From positions 17,839-81,838 of the forward strand of contig JBMOIP010000017.1 in NCBI GenBank assembly GCA_049317265.1: a DNA stretch of 64,000 bases. Reading direction: 5' to 3'. This DNA comes from CAIVAT01 sp049317265. GTDB lineage: Bacteria > Bacteroidota > Bacteroidia > Bacteroidales > FEN-979. Made by a program: the position numbers and the translations under genes. Each line of letters starts with the position of its first letter. Position 1 is the first letter of the stretch. Positions 51,477-58,410 of this stretch are shown here, in pieces. A model generated the notes under the pieces. That model was not told where the DNA came from, searched no databases, and saw only the letters and a program-made list of their open reading frames with translations.

Positions 51477-52706
51477 ATGGATATTCAGTCAATTAAGCAG
51501 CGATTTGGGATCATTGGAAACTCGCCACTGCTCGACCGGGCGATTGATATTGCCCGCCAGGTTGCCGCCACCGACATTACTGTTTTGATCAGCGGAGAGA
51601 GTGGGACAGGAAAGGAGTTTTTTCCAAAAATCATCCACCAGATGAGTGCCCGCAAGCATGGGCCCTATATCGCTGTGAATTGCGGTGCTATTCCTGAAGG
51701 CACCATTGATTCAGAACTCTTCGGACACGAAAAAGGATCCTTTACAGGGGCTCATGAAGCACGCAAAGGCTACTTTGAAGTGGTTGACGGAGGCACTATT
51801 TTCCTGGATGAAGTGGCCGAACTTCCCCTGGGGACACAGGTAAGATTGCTAAGAGTGTTGGAATCAGGCGAATTTATGCGGGTGGGCTCATCCAAAGTGC
51901 TGAAGACAAATGTCAGGGTTGTCGGAGCAACGAATGTGAACATACCTGATGCAATTGCCAACGGCAAATTCCGGCAGGATCTCTATTACCGTTTGAATAC
52001 CGTTCCAATTCTTGTTCCGCCACTGCGGGAAAGAAAAGAGGATATTTACCTGCTCTTCAGAAAATTTGCCTCCGATGCAGCCGAAAAGTACAGGATGCCT
52101 TCCATCCAGCTTGACGAAGATGCCCAGGAGGTGCTCAGGTCTTTCAGGTGGCCGGGGAATATCCGCCAGCTGAAAAATCTCACGGAGCAAATTTCCATCA
52201 TCGAAAAGGAGAGGATCATCAATGGCGCAACCCTGCTCAAATATATGCCGCAGGGCCAGTCAAGTGAGTTGCCGGTGCTTTATAAAAATGAGGATTCAGG
52301 CAAATTCAATGAACGGGAGTTGCTATATAAGGTGTTGTTTGATATGAAGAAGGACATGAATGACCTGAAGCAGCTGGTGATGAACCTCATGCAACAGGAT
52401 GAAGATATCTCTGATAATCTTGGCGAGAACACGCACCTGATCCAAAGACTTTACAAAGACCAGGAAGAGGTAAAAGAACCGTCCCGTCCCATCATTATGC
52501 ATCGTCACGATGACAGGTTCGATGACCATGAGGCGATCCTGGAGCCGGAAGAGGTTGAGGAGTCTCTTTCCCTTGAAAAGAAGGAGATAGACTTCATTAA
52601 ACGGGCGCTTTCAAAACACGAAGGAAAGAGGAAGGATGCTGCCAATGAACTGGGTATTTCCGAACGAACCTTGTACCGTAAGATCAAGGAATATAACATC
52701 GAATAA
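51477..52706 (+). CDS. Sigma-54-dependent transcriptional activator without receiver domain
   Basis: A 409-residue bacterial enhancer-binding protein. The AAA+ domain begins almost at the N-terminus: Walker A GESGTGKE (about 40-47), the sigma-54 contact loop GSFTGA (87-92, a GAFTGA variant), Walker B TIFLDEVAEL (DE about 111-112) and the FRQDLYYRLNTVPI and WPGNIRQLKNL segments. A Glu/Asp-rich linker (about 280-365) leads to a C-terminal Fis-type HTH (RKDAANELGISERTLYRKIK). There is no receiver or GAF sensory domain, so activity may be set by level or by a partner protein. It lies 8 bp after pheT and before lptE-secG. Confidence 0.9.
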   Translation: MDIQSIKQRFGIIGNSPLLDRAIDIARQVAATDITVLISGESGTGKEFFPKIIHQMSARKHGPYIAVNCGAIPEGTIDSELFGHEKGSFTGAHEARKGYFEVVDGGTIFLDEVAELPLGTQVRLLRVLESGEFMRVGSSKVLKTNVRVVGATNVNIPDAIANGKFRQDLYYRLNTVPILVPPLRERKEDIYLLFRKFASDAAEKYRMPSIQLDEDAQEVLRSFRWPGNIRQLKNLTEQISIIEKERIINGATLLKYMPQGQSSELPVLYKNEDSGKFNERELLYKVLFDMKKDMNDLKQLVMNLMQQDEDISDNLGENTHLIQRLYKDQEEVKEPSRPIIMHRHDDRFDDHEAILEPEEVEESLSLEKKEIDFIKRALSKHEGKRKDAANELGISERTLYRKIKEYNIE

Positions 52707-52713
52707 TATTGCT

Positions 52714-52721
52714 TATCTTTG
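52714..52721 (+). promoter_or_regulatory. Candidate -7 element (TATCTTTG) for lptE
   Basis: Exact TAnnTTTG 8 bp after the activator stop and 22 bp before the lptE ATG at 52744; it marks 52744 as the likely start rather than the GTG codons just upstream. Confidence 0.45.
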
Positions 52722-52743
52722 AAAATCAGTTGAAAACGTGGTG

Positions 52744-53283
52744 ATGCGTCGACTTTTTCGTTATAATGGATTTTCTCTCCTGAAATGGGTTGTGCCATCG
52801 ATGGTTTTTCTTATGGTTTTATTTGCGTCATGTCGTGTAAGTTATTCCTTTACCGGGGCATCCATTTCACCCAATGTTAAAACGGTCTCCATTGCCTATT
52901 TCCCGAATAATGCCGGACTTGTTGTACCGACCTTGTCAAGAACCTTCACCGATGCGCTGCGTGACTACTTCACGTCCCAAACCAACCTTAACCTGGTTGA
53001 CCGCAATGGGGACCTGAACCTTGAGGGCGCCATCACACAATATGCCGTTCAGCCTGTCGCCATCCAGGGCAATGAAACTGCAGCGCTTAACAGGCTTACC
53101 ATTGTTGTGAGTGTGAAATTTACCAATAAAACCGATTCAAAGCAGGTGTGGGAAAATACTTTTTCCAGATACCAGGACTACCCCAGCACCTCAAACCTCG
53201 TTTCAGTCCAGGAAAAACTCATCGGGGAAATTACCGATCAGCTTGTACAGGACATTTTCAATAAAGCAGTTGTCAACTGGTAA
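52744..53283 (+). CDS. lptE: LptE family LPS-assembly lipoprotein
   Basis: Probable outer-membrane lipoprotein that helps LptD insert LPS. The 179 residues begin with a lipoprotein signal (MVFLMVLFASCRVSYSFTG, lipobox FASC, Cys near 29) and continue as a small alpha-beta domain seen in Bacteroidetes LptE-like proteins (VKTVSIAYFPNNAGLVVPTL, FTDALRDYFTSQTNLNLVDR, LNLEGAITQY). LptE sequences are weakly conserved, so the call rests on this pattern, the lipoprotein signal and its position before secG and groESL. Confidence 0.78.
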   Translation: MRRLFRYNGFSLLKWVVPSMVFLMVLFASCRVSYSFTGASISPNVKTVSIAYFPNNAGLVVPTLSRTFTDALRDYFTSQTNLNLVDRNGDLNLEGAITQYAVQPVAIQGNETAALNRLTIVVSVKFTNKTDSKQVWENTFSRYQDYPSTSNLVSVQEKLIGEITDQLVQDIFNKAVVNW

Positions 53284-53309
53284 CAATATATCACGACGAT
53301 TCATACAGT

Positions 53310-54089
53310 ATGAACAGCCAGCAGTTTCTCGCAATGTTAAATGAACCAGGTTCAGTGGATGACAGGAGTTTGTTGCTTGTTGAGGATTTGACTGAAAGGT
53401 ACCCTTATTGCCAATCGGGGCAGCTGTTGCTCGCCGGCAGTTACTATCTGCTCGACAACAGGAATTACCCTGACCAGCTTAAGAAAGCGGCCGCATGTGC
53501 CGGGGACCGGCGGGTATTGCGGGCATTGATAGGACAGGTAAGAACAGCGGAAATTGTACAGTCTGCAGAAATTGTACATTCTGCAGAAGTTCTGTTGCCG
53601 GAACCGGTTCCATTTGTACAGCCGGAACCACAGGATTTCCGAATCTTCGAGAACGAAGTTTTTACACATGAGCGACTGACTCCTGAGGAGCTGCTTTCCA
53701 TTGTGAAAAGGCGACTGGCTGAAATTGAATCTGAGAAGAAACTTGATCTTTCCACAGCAGGGGTGCCACCGGAATCAGCTAAGGAAAACCTCGCCCCGGG
53801 AACTGGCAACGCAGAGATGGCGGCCCAAATGTCGAAGGAGTCGCTGATTGATAAGTTTATCCTGGAAGAACCAAGAATCTCAAAACCGAAAGCCGCTTTT
53901 TTCAACCCTTCCGACAGTTCCTTCCGCAGTAACTTTGATGAGGAGGAGATTGTAAGTGAAACGCTGGCGCAATTATATGCGCAACAAGGCAATATACAGA
54001 AGGCCATTCATATTTATGACAAATTATCCTTGATTAATCAAGAAAAAAGTCGTTACTTTGCAGCCCAAATTGAAAAACTCAGCTCGTGA
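53310..54089 (+). CDS. Hypothetical protein with C-terminal TPR-like motif
   Basis: I do not recognise a named family. The 259 residues lack a signal peptide. The N-terminus is helical with a FLAML...LLLVEDLTERYPYCQSGQLLL TPR-like stretch. An in-frame 18-bp duplication (53547-53582) gives AEIVQS-AEIVHS-AEV. A middle acidic, low-complexity stretch ends in a helix pair (SETLAQLYAQQGNIQKAIHI, YDKLSLINQEKSRYFAAQIE) that reads as one TPR. Such a gene between lptE and secG recurs in Bacteroidetes as far as I recall. The stop is 20 bp before a heptamer repeat. Confidence 0.75.
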   Translation: MNSQQFLAMLNEPGSVDDRSLLLVEDLTERYPYCQSGQLLLAGSYYLLDNRNYPDQLKKAAACAGDRRVLRALIGQVRTAEIVQSAEIVHSAEVLLPEPVPFVQPEPQDFRIFENEVFTHERLTPEELLSIVKRRLAEIESEKKLDLSTAGVPPESAKENLAPGTGNAEMAAQMSKESLIDKFILEEPRISKPKAAFFNPSDSSFRSNFDEEEIVSETLAQLYAQQGNIQKAIHIYDKLSLINQEKSRYFAAQIEKLSS

Positions 54090-54108
54090 GTGTCAGGTTG
54101 GGTCATTA

Positions 54109-54136
54109 GTAAATCATAAATCGTAAATTGAAATCG
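54109..54136. repeat. Heptamer tandem repeat, 3-4 units (GTAAATC type) upstream of secG
   Basis: Units GTAAATC, ATAAATC, GTAAATT and degenerate GAAATCG in 7-bp phase; the array ends 2 bp before the secG ATG at 54139 and occupies its ribosome-binding region. Confidence 0.75.
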
Positions 54137-54138
54137 AA

Positions 54139-54474
54139 ATGGGTCTTTACATTTTAATCTCCGTTCTTATCCTGATCGTCTGTGTATTGATGGTGTTGGT
54201 TGTTTTAGTCCAGAATTCAAAAGGTGGTGGATTGGCGTCAAATTTTGCCTCCTCCAATCAATTCATGGGTGTTCGCAAAACGGCTGATTTTCTTGAAAAA
54301 ACCACCTGGACGCTGGCCCTTACCTTGCTGGTTCTGAGCCTTTTTTCCATTTTTGTGATTCCGAAATCACAGGGTAAAGCTGAATCCACCCAGAGTGAGA
54401 TTCAAAAACAGATCGATGAAAGCAAAACTGCTCCCATCCAGGATTTTCAGGCTCCTCCCGCACAGAAAAAATAG
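54139..54474 (+). CDS. secG: Preprotein translocase subunit SecG
   Basis: Small inner-membrane subunit of SecYEG, 111 residues with two helices (LYILISVLILIVCVLMVLVV; TLALTLLVLSLFSIFVIP) joined by the conserved loop LVQNSKGGGLASNFASSNQFMGVRKTADFLEK-type text (here NSKGGGLASNFASSNQFMG). The C-terminal tail is polar and longer than in E. coli, as is common in Bacteroidetes. It may be expressed from the lptE promoter; a hairpin with T-tract follows. Confidence 0.94.
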   Translation: MGLYILISVLILIVCVLMVLVVLVQNSKGGGLASNFASSNQFMGVRKTADFLEKTTWTLALTLLVLSLFSIFVIPKSQGKAESTQSEIQKQIDESKTAPIQDFQAPPAQKK

Positions 54475-54505
54475 CATCTCCCTGCCTCAGCAGTCAATAT
54501 AATAG

Positions 54506-54545
54506 TGTCAGATTGTCAGAACAGTCTGACATTTTTATTTTTTTT
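54506..54545 (+). terminator. Rho-independent terminator after secG
   Basis: Arms TGTCAGA (54506-54512) and TCTGACA (54525-54531) with four further inner pairs (TTGT/ACAG, one G-U) and loop CAGA, followed by a T-rich tract to 54545. It separates secG from groES. Confidence 0.75.
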
Positions 54546-54590
54546 CAGCCATAAACTGAAAAATTGTCCATATTTCTACCCGTGAATCCT

Positions 54591-54610
54591 TTTGGCACAA
54601 ATTATGACTC
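54591..54610 (+). promoter_or_regulatory. Possible sigma-54-like promoter upstream of groES (weak)
   Basis: TTGGCACA-N4-ATGA: the -24 half matches TGGCAC exactly and the spacing from GG to the -12 G is 11 nt as in the consensus, but the -12 half reads ATGA instead of TTGC. It lies about 66-85 bp before groES. A sigma-54 activator gene is 2 kb upstream. Confidence 0.3.
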
Positions 54611-54675
54611 CAACGGAGCACCCGCATCAAAGGGTAAAAAAATTGTAATGTTTAACTTTTAAATGATAACGTAAA

Positions 54676-54954
54676 ATGGCAAATGTGAAAATTAAACCGT
54701 TGGCTGACCGCGTATTGGTTGAAGCTGCCGCTGCTGAAGATAAAACAGCCGGGGGAATCATCATTCCTGATACAGCAAAAGAGAAACCCCAGAAAGGAAC
54801 TGTCGTTGCGGTTGGTCCCGGTAAGAAGGACGAACCCATGACCGTTAAAATCGGAGATAGCGTACTCTATGGTAAATATGCCGGTACAGAGATCACCATT
54901 GATGGTGCAAATTACCTCATCATGCGTGAATCTGACATCGTTGCAATAGTTTAA
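54676..54954 (+). CDS. groES: Co-chaperonin GroES
   Basis: Heptameric lid of the GroEL chamber, 92 residues. Family text is clear: VKIKPLADRVLVEAAAAEDK, TAGGIIIPDTAKEKPQKGTV (mobile loop), VLYGKYAGTEITIDGANYLI and the ESDIVAIV end. It lies 51 bp upstream of groEL in the same operon. No CIRCE element (TTAGCACTC-N9-GAGTGCTAA) is present upstream. Confidence 0.97.
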   Translation: MANVKIKPLADRVLVEAAAAEDKTAGGIIIPDTAKEKPQKGTVVAVGPGKKDEPMTVKIGDSVLYGKYAGTEITIDGANYLIMRESDIVAIV

Positions 54955-55005
54955 CCATCCTTTTTCCCAAGCAATCAAGAAACAATACTATAAAAATAAA
55001 TAACC

Positions 55006-56643
55006 ATGGCAAAAGATATCATCTTTAGCATAAAAGCGAGAGAAGCGTTAAAGAAAGGTGTAGATGAACTTTCTAACGCAGTGAAAGTGACTTTAGGTCC
55101 TAAGGGACGCAACGTCATCATTGACAAATCATACGGCTCACCCATCGTAACGAAAGATGGTGTAACCGTTGCAAAAGAAGTTGAACTGAAGGATCCTGTT
55201 GAAAACATGGGCGCCCAGATGGTAAAGGAAGTTGCTTCCAAAACCAGCGATCTGGCCGGTGACGGAACAACCACTGCAACCGTACTTGCCCAGGCTATCT
55301 TCACAACCGGGTTGAAAAATGTTACAGCCGGTGCAAACCCGATGGACCTGAAAAGGGGAATCGACAAAGCTGTTACAGAAGTCATCAAGTCGCTGAAAGC
55401 ACAAACCAAGCAGGTTGGCGACAGCATGGAGAAGATCGAGCAGGTTGCCACCATCTCTGCCAACAATGACCAGTTCATTGGCAAGATGATAGCCGAAGCA
55501 CTGGCCAAAGTGAAAAAAGAGGGTGTAATTACCATTGAAGAGGCCAAAGGCATTGAAACTACTGTGAAAGTGGTAGAAGGCATGCAATTTGACCGTGGTT
55601 ATATCAGCCCCTATTTTGTGACGGATACCGATAAAATGGAAGTTGTTTATGACACTCCGTACATCCTGATCTATGACAAAAAGGTGAGCGTAATGAAAGA
55701 CCTTCTCCCGGTGTTGGAAAAAGTTGTTCAAACCGGTCGCCCGCTGATCATTGTCAGCGAAGATGTGGAAGGCGAAGCTCTTGCTACCTTGGTTGTTAAC
55801 AAGATCCGGGGCACCCTGAAAGTTGCTGCCGTTAAGGCTCCTGGATTCGGCGACCGCCGCAAGGAGATGCTCGAAGATATCGCCGTTCTGACTGGTGGTA
55901 CCGTCATCAGCGAGGAGAAAGGCTTCAAACTGGAAGATGCTACATTACAGTATCTTGGACAGGCTGAAAAGGTTACCATTGACAAGGAAAATACAACCAT
56001 CATCAATGGCCACGGTAAAAAGGAAGACATAACCGGCCGTATCAACCAGATCAAAACACAAATCGGAACAACAACTTCCGATTATGATAAGGAAAAACTG
56101 CAGGAACGCCTCGCCAAATTAGCCGGCGGTGTAGCAGTGATCTATGTTGGTGCTGCTTCTGAAGTTGAAATGAAAGAGAAGAAAGATCGTTTTGACGATG
56201 CACTTCATGCAACCCGTGCTGCCATTGAAGAGGGAATCATCCCTGGTGGTGGTGTTGCTTACCTTCGTGCTCAGAAAGTCATTGAGAACCTGAAAGGTTC
56301 AAATGAAGATGAAACCACCGGAATCGCCATCGTAAAACGCGCTTTGGAAGAACCACTTCGCCAGATCGTTGAAAACGCAGGACTCGAAGGCTCTGTTGTT
56401 GTTCAGAAAGTAAAGGATGGCAAAGATGACTTTGGTTTCAATGCCCGTACCGATGTTTATGAAAACCTCTACCAGGCAGGTGTAATCGATCCTACCAAAG
56501 TTGCACGTGTTGCGCTTGAAAACGCTGCCTCCATTGCAAGTATGCTCCTTACTACCGAATGTGTTCTTGCAACCCATAAGGAAGAAAAATCGGCCATGCC
56601 CCCTATGAACCCGGGAATGGGCGGAATGGGTGACATGTACTAA
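55006..56643 (+). CDS. groEL: Chaperonin GroEL
   Basis: 60-kDa chaperonin, 545 residues, with family motifs in order: KVTLGPKGRNVIIDKSYGSP, the ATP-site DGTTTATVLAQ (here AGDGTTTATVLA), GANPMDLKRGIDKAV, the apical domain MQFDRGYISPYFVT, and the ALHATRAAIEEGIIPGGGVA segment. The flexible tail is Gly/Met-rich (MNPGMGGMGDMY). Strong codon bias and a downstream terminator fit high expression. Long minus-strand open frames opposite it are shadows. Confidence 0.98.
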   Translation: MAKDIIFSIKAREALKKGVDELSNAVKVTLGPKGRNVIIDKSYGSPIVTKDGVTVAKEVELKDPVENMGAQMVKEVASKTSDLAGDGTTTATVLAQAIFTTGLKNVTAGANPMDLKRGIDKAVTEVIKSLKAQTKQVGDSMEKIEQVATISANNDQFIGKMIAEALAKVKKEGVITIEEAKGIETTVKVVEGMQFDRGYISPYFVTDTDKMEVVYDTPYILIYDKKVSVMKDLLPVLEKVVQTGRPLIIVSEDVEGEALATLVVNKIRGTLKVAAVKAPGFGDRRKEMLEDIAVLTGGTVISEEKGFKLEDATLQYLGQAEKVTIDKENTTIINGHGKKEDITGRINQIKTQIGTTTSDYDKEKLQERLAKLAGGVAVIYVGAASEVEMKEKKDRFDDALHATRAAIEEGIIPGGGVAYLRAQKVIENLKGSNEDETTGIAIVKRALEEPLRQIVENAGLEGSVVVQKVKDGKDDFGFNARTDVYENLYQAGVIDPTKVARVALENAASIASMLLTTECVLATHKEEKSAMPPMNPGMGGMGDMY

Positions 56644-56660
56644 CCGTTGACAACATTGTT

Positions 56661-56692
56661 AAAAAAAGCCCTGACCACTCAGGGCTTTTTTA
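56661..56692 (+). terminator. Rho-independent terminator after groEL
   Basis: GCCCTGA (56668-56674) and TCAGGGC (56679-56685) pair across loop CCAC, preceded by A-tract and followed by a T-tract, so it can work in both directions. Confidence 0.9.
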
Positions 56693-56767
56693 TTATATTT
56701 TACCTAATATTGTATGTTGAGTGACGTTGTATTTGATCATTTGCAACATCAAAGTATCAAGGTTAAA

Positions 56768-57346
56768 ATGTCTAAAATTCTGGATATGAAATTTCAAATA
56801 TATATAACCGGTATTATTTTTTTCATGGGTTTTCTGAGCGTACCATCTTTTTCACAAGGACAGGACAAACAGGCCACTCTTCCCCTGGATCCCGATTCAA
56901 AAAAGATCATGTACAGGGAAGTCGTTGACCAGGAGGGGAAACCATCCTACCTGTATGATAAAGCCATTGAATGGTTTGGATTTTACTATCTGAACGCCCA
57001 GTCTGTTTATACAGTTCAAAGTAAGGAGAATGGTAAAATCGAAGGGCAGGGGAGGATGAAACTTTACTATACCGATGAGGCATCAGGTGTACAGCGCGAT
57101 GGAGGGGTTGTTATGTACCTGATAAAATTGGAACTGAAAGATAATAAATACCGTTATACCCTTACCGATTTCAACTTGAAAGGTACCTCCCGCTATCCCC
57201 TTGAAAAGTGGATGAATAAAGCTGATCCTGCCTATAACACGACCTGGGATTCATACCTGTACCAGGTGGATACAACCATGCACCGGTTGATTTCGACCAT
57301 GAAGGAGAAGATGAAACCCACTGTAATTAAAAAAGATGAGTGGTAA
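56768..57346 (+). CDS. DUF4468 domain-containing secreted protein
   Basis: A 192-residue protein of unknown function. The start at 56768 has an AAGG-like site 7 nt upstream; the internal ATG at 56786 would give an even tighter signal peptide (MKFQIYITGIIFFMGFLSVP, ending FSQ). The DUF4468 domain begins LPLDPDSKKIMYREVVDQEG and continues YDKAIEWFGFYYLNAQ. DUF4468 proteins are common exported proteins in Bacteroidetes with no assigned role. Its last 11 bp overlap the rlmN start. Confidence 0.82.
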   Translation: MSKILDMKFQIYITGIIFFMGFLSVPSFSQGQDKQATLPLDPDSKKIMYREVVDQEGKPSYLYDKAIEWFGFYYLNAQSVYTVQSKENGKIEGQGRMKLYYTDEASGVQRDGGVVMYLIKLELKDNKYRYTLTDFNLKGTSRYPLEKWMNKADPAYNTTWDSYLYQVDTTMHRLISTMKEKMKPTVIKKDEW

Positions 57347-58376
57347 CCTCCTTCCGGATATCAGGTCCTTGACAAAACCGGAACTGGAAGAGTTTTTTCT
57401 GCTCAGGGGAGAAAAGAAATTCAGGGCAGGCCAGGTTTATGACTGGCTCTGGAAAAAAGGTTGTACCTCCTTCGAAGGGATGACAAGCCTTTCCAAAACT
57501 GACCGTGAGATTCTGTCCAACCATTTTTCCTTCCGGGCCGCTCTGCCGGATGTACGCCAGGTCAGTTCTGACGGGACGGTGAAAACAGGGTTCAGGCTTC
57601 ATGATGGTTTGATGGTTGAAGGAGTGCTGATTCCGTCAGGCGAACGCTCAACCATTTGCATCTCTTCGCAGGTGGGGTGTTCATTAGGATGTAAGTTTTG
57701 TGCGACCGGGCAGCTGGGTTTTACGAGAAATCTCTCCGTAGGAGAAATTTTCGACCAGGTAACGGGAACTCAGCGAGGCGCCGCAGGGATATCAAATCTC
57801 GTTTTCATGGGCATGGGAGAGCCGTTTCTTAACTATGAGCATGTGACAGGTGCCATCGCGAAAATTACCTCTGCTGAAGGACTGGGAATGTCGCCCCAAA
57901 GGATTACTGTTTCGAGTGTGGGAATTCCAAAGATGATCAGAAGAATGGCGGATGATGCTCCGAAGTACCACTTTGCACTTTCGCTGCATGCAGCCACGGA
58001 TGCTAAGCGTGACAATCTGATTCCTTTCAACCTGAAGTTCCCCCTTGCAGATTTGACAGAAGCACTGATCTATTACCATAAAAAAACGGAAAAGAGATTC
58101 ACCATCGAATATATCCTGTTTGGAAATTTCAATGATTCAGTGGCAGATGCAAAAGACCTGGCGATGTTTTGCAGGAATTTCCCGGTTAAGATCAACATCA
58201 TAGAATACAATCCTGTTAAGGGAACCGGTTTTGTGAGGGCTGAACCTGCCAGGATGAAGGCGTTCACAGATTACCTTGAAAACAAAAACCTGGTTGTCAA
58301 TGTGAGGCAAAGCCGGGGAAAGGATATTGATGCGGCGTGTGGTCAGCTTGCGGGGAAGTCAATGAGCAATGAGTAA
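57336..58376 (+). CDS. rlmN: 23S rRNA (adenine(2503)-C(2))-methyltransferase
   Basis: Radical-SAM enzyme methylating C2 of A2503 in 23S rRNA and A37 in some tRNAs. The 346 residues carry the SAM cluster motif C-x3-C-x2-C (CSLGCKFC), GMGEPFLNYEHV, and the methyl-carrying Cys in DIDAACGQL near the C-terminus. Overlaps the DUF4468 gene by 11 bp. The last codons (MSNE-stop) come from a heptamer repeat (58361-58388), so the natural end of the protein has been rewritten by the array. Confidence 0.95.
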   Translation: MSGNLLPDIRSLTKPELEEFFLLRGEKKFRAGQVYDWLWKKGCTSFEGMTSLSKTDREILSNHFSFRAALPDVRQVSSDGTVKTGFRLHDGLMVEGVLIPSGERSTICISSQVGCSLGCKFCATGQLGFTRNLSVGEIFDQVTGTQRGAAGISNLVFMGMGEPFLNYEHVTGAIAKITSAEGLGMSPQRITVSSVGIPKMIRRMADDAPKYHFALSLHAATDAKRDNLIPFNLKFPLADLTEALIYYHKKTEKRFTIEYILFGNFNDSVADAKDLAMFCRNFPVKINIIEYNPVKGTGFVRAEPARMKAFTDYLENKNLVVNVRQSRGKDIDAACGQLAGKSMSNE

Positions 58377-58388
58377 TGAGCAATGAGG
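58361..58388. repeat. Heptamer tandem repeat, 4 units (AATGAGC/T)
   Basis: AATGAGC, AATGAGT, AATGAGC and AATGAGG in perfect 7-bp phase. It includes the rlmN stop codon (58374-58376) and lies 22 bp before the adenine deaminase start. Confidence 0.88.
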
Positions 58389-58410
58389 ATGGTTACTAAA
58401 CGTAAATGTA

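Noticed and set aside
54475..54675. CIRCE heat-shock operator upstream of groES
   Set aside because: Looked for TTAGCACTC-N9-GAGTGCTAA and found no match.
54975..55731. Long minus-strand open frames opposite groEL
   Set aside because: Shadow frames of a highly expressed gene with strong codon bias; no domain text and no promoter.
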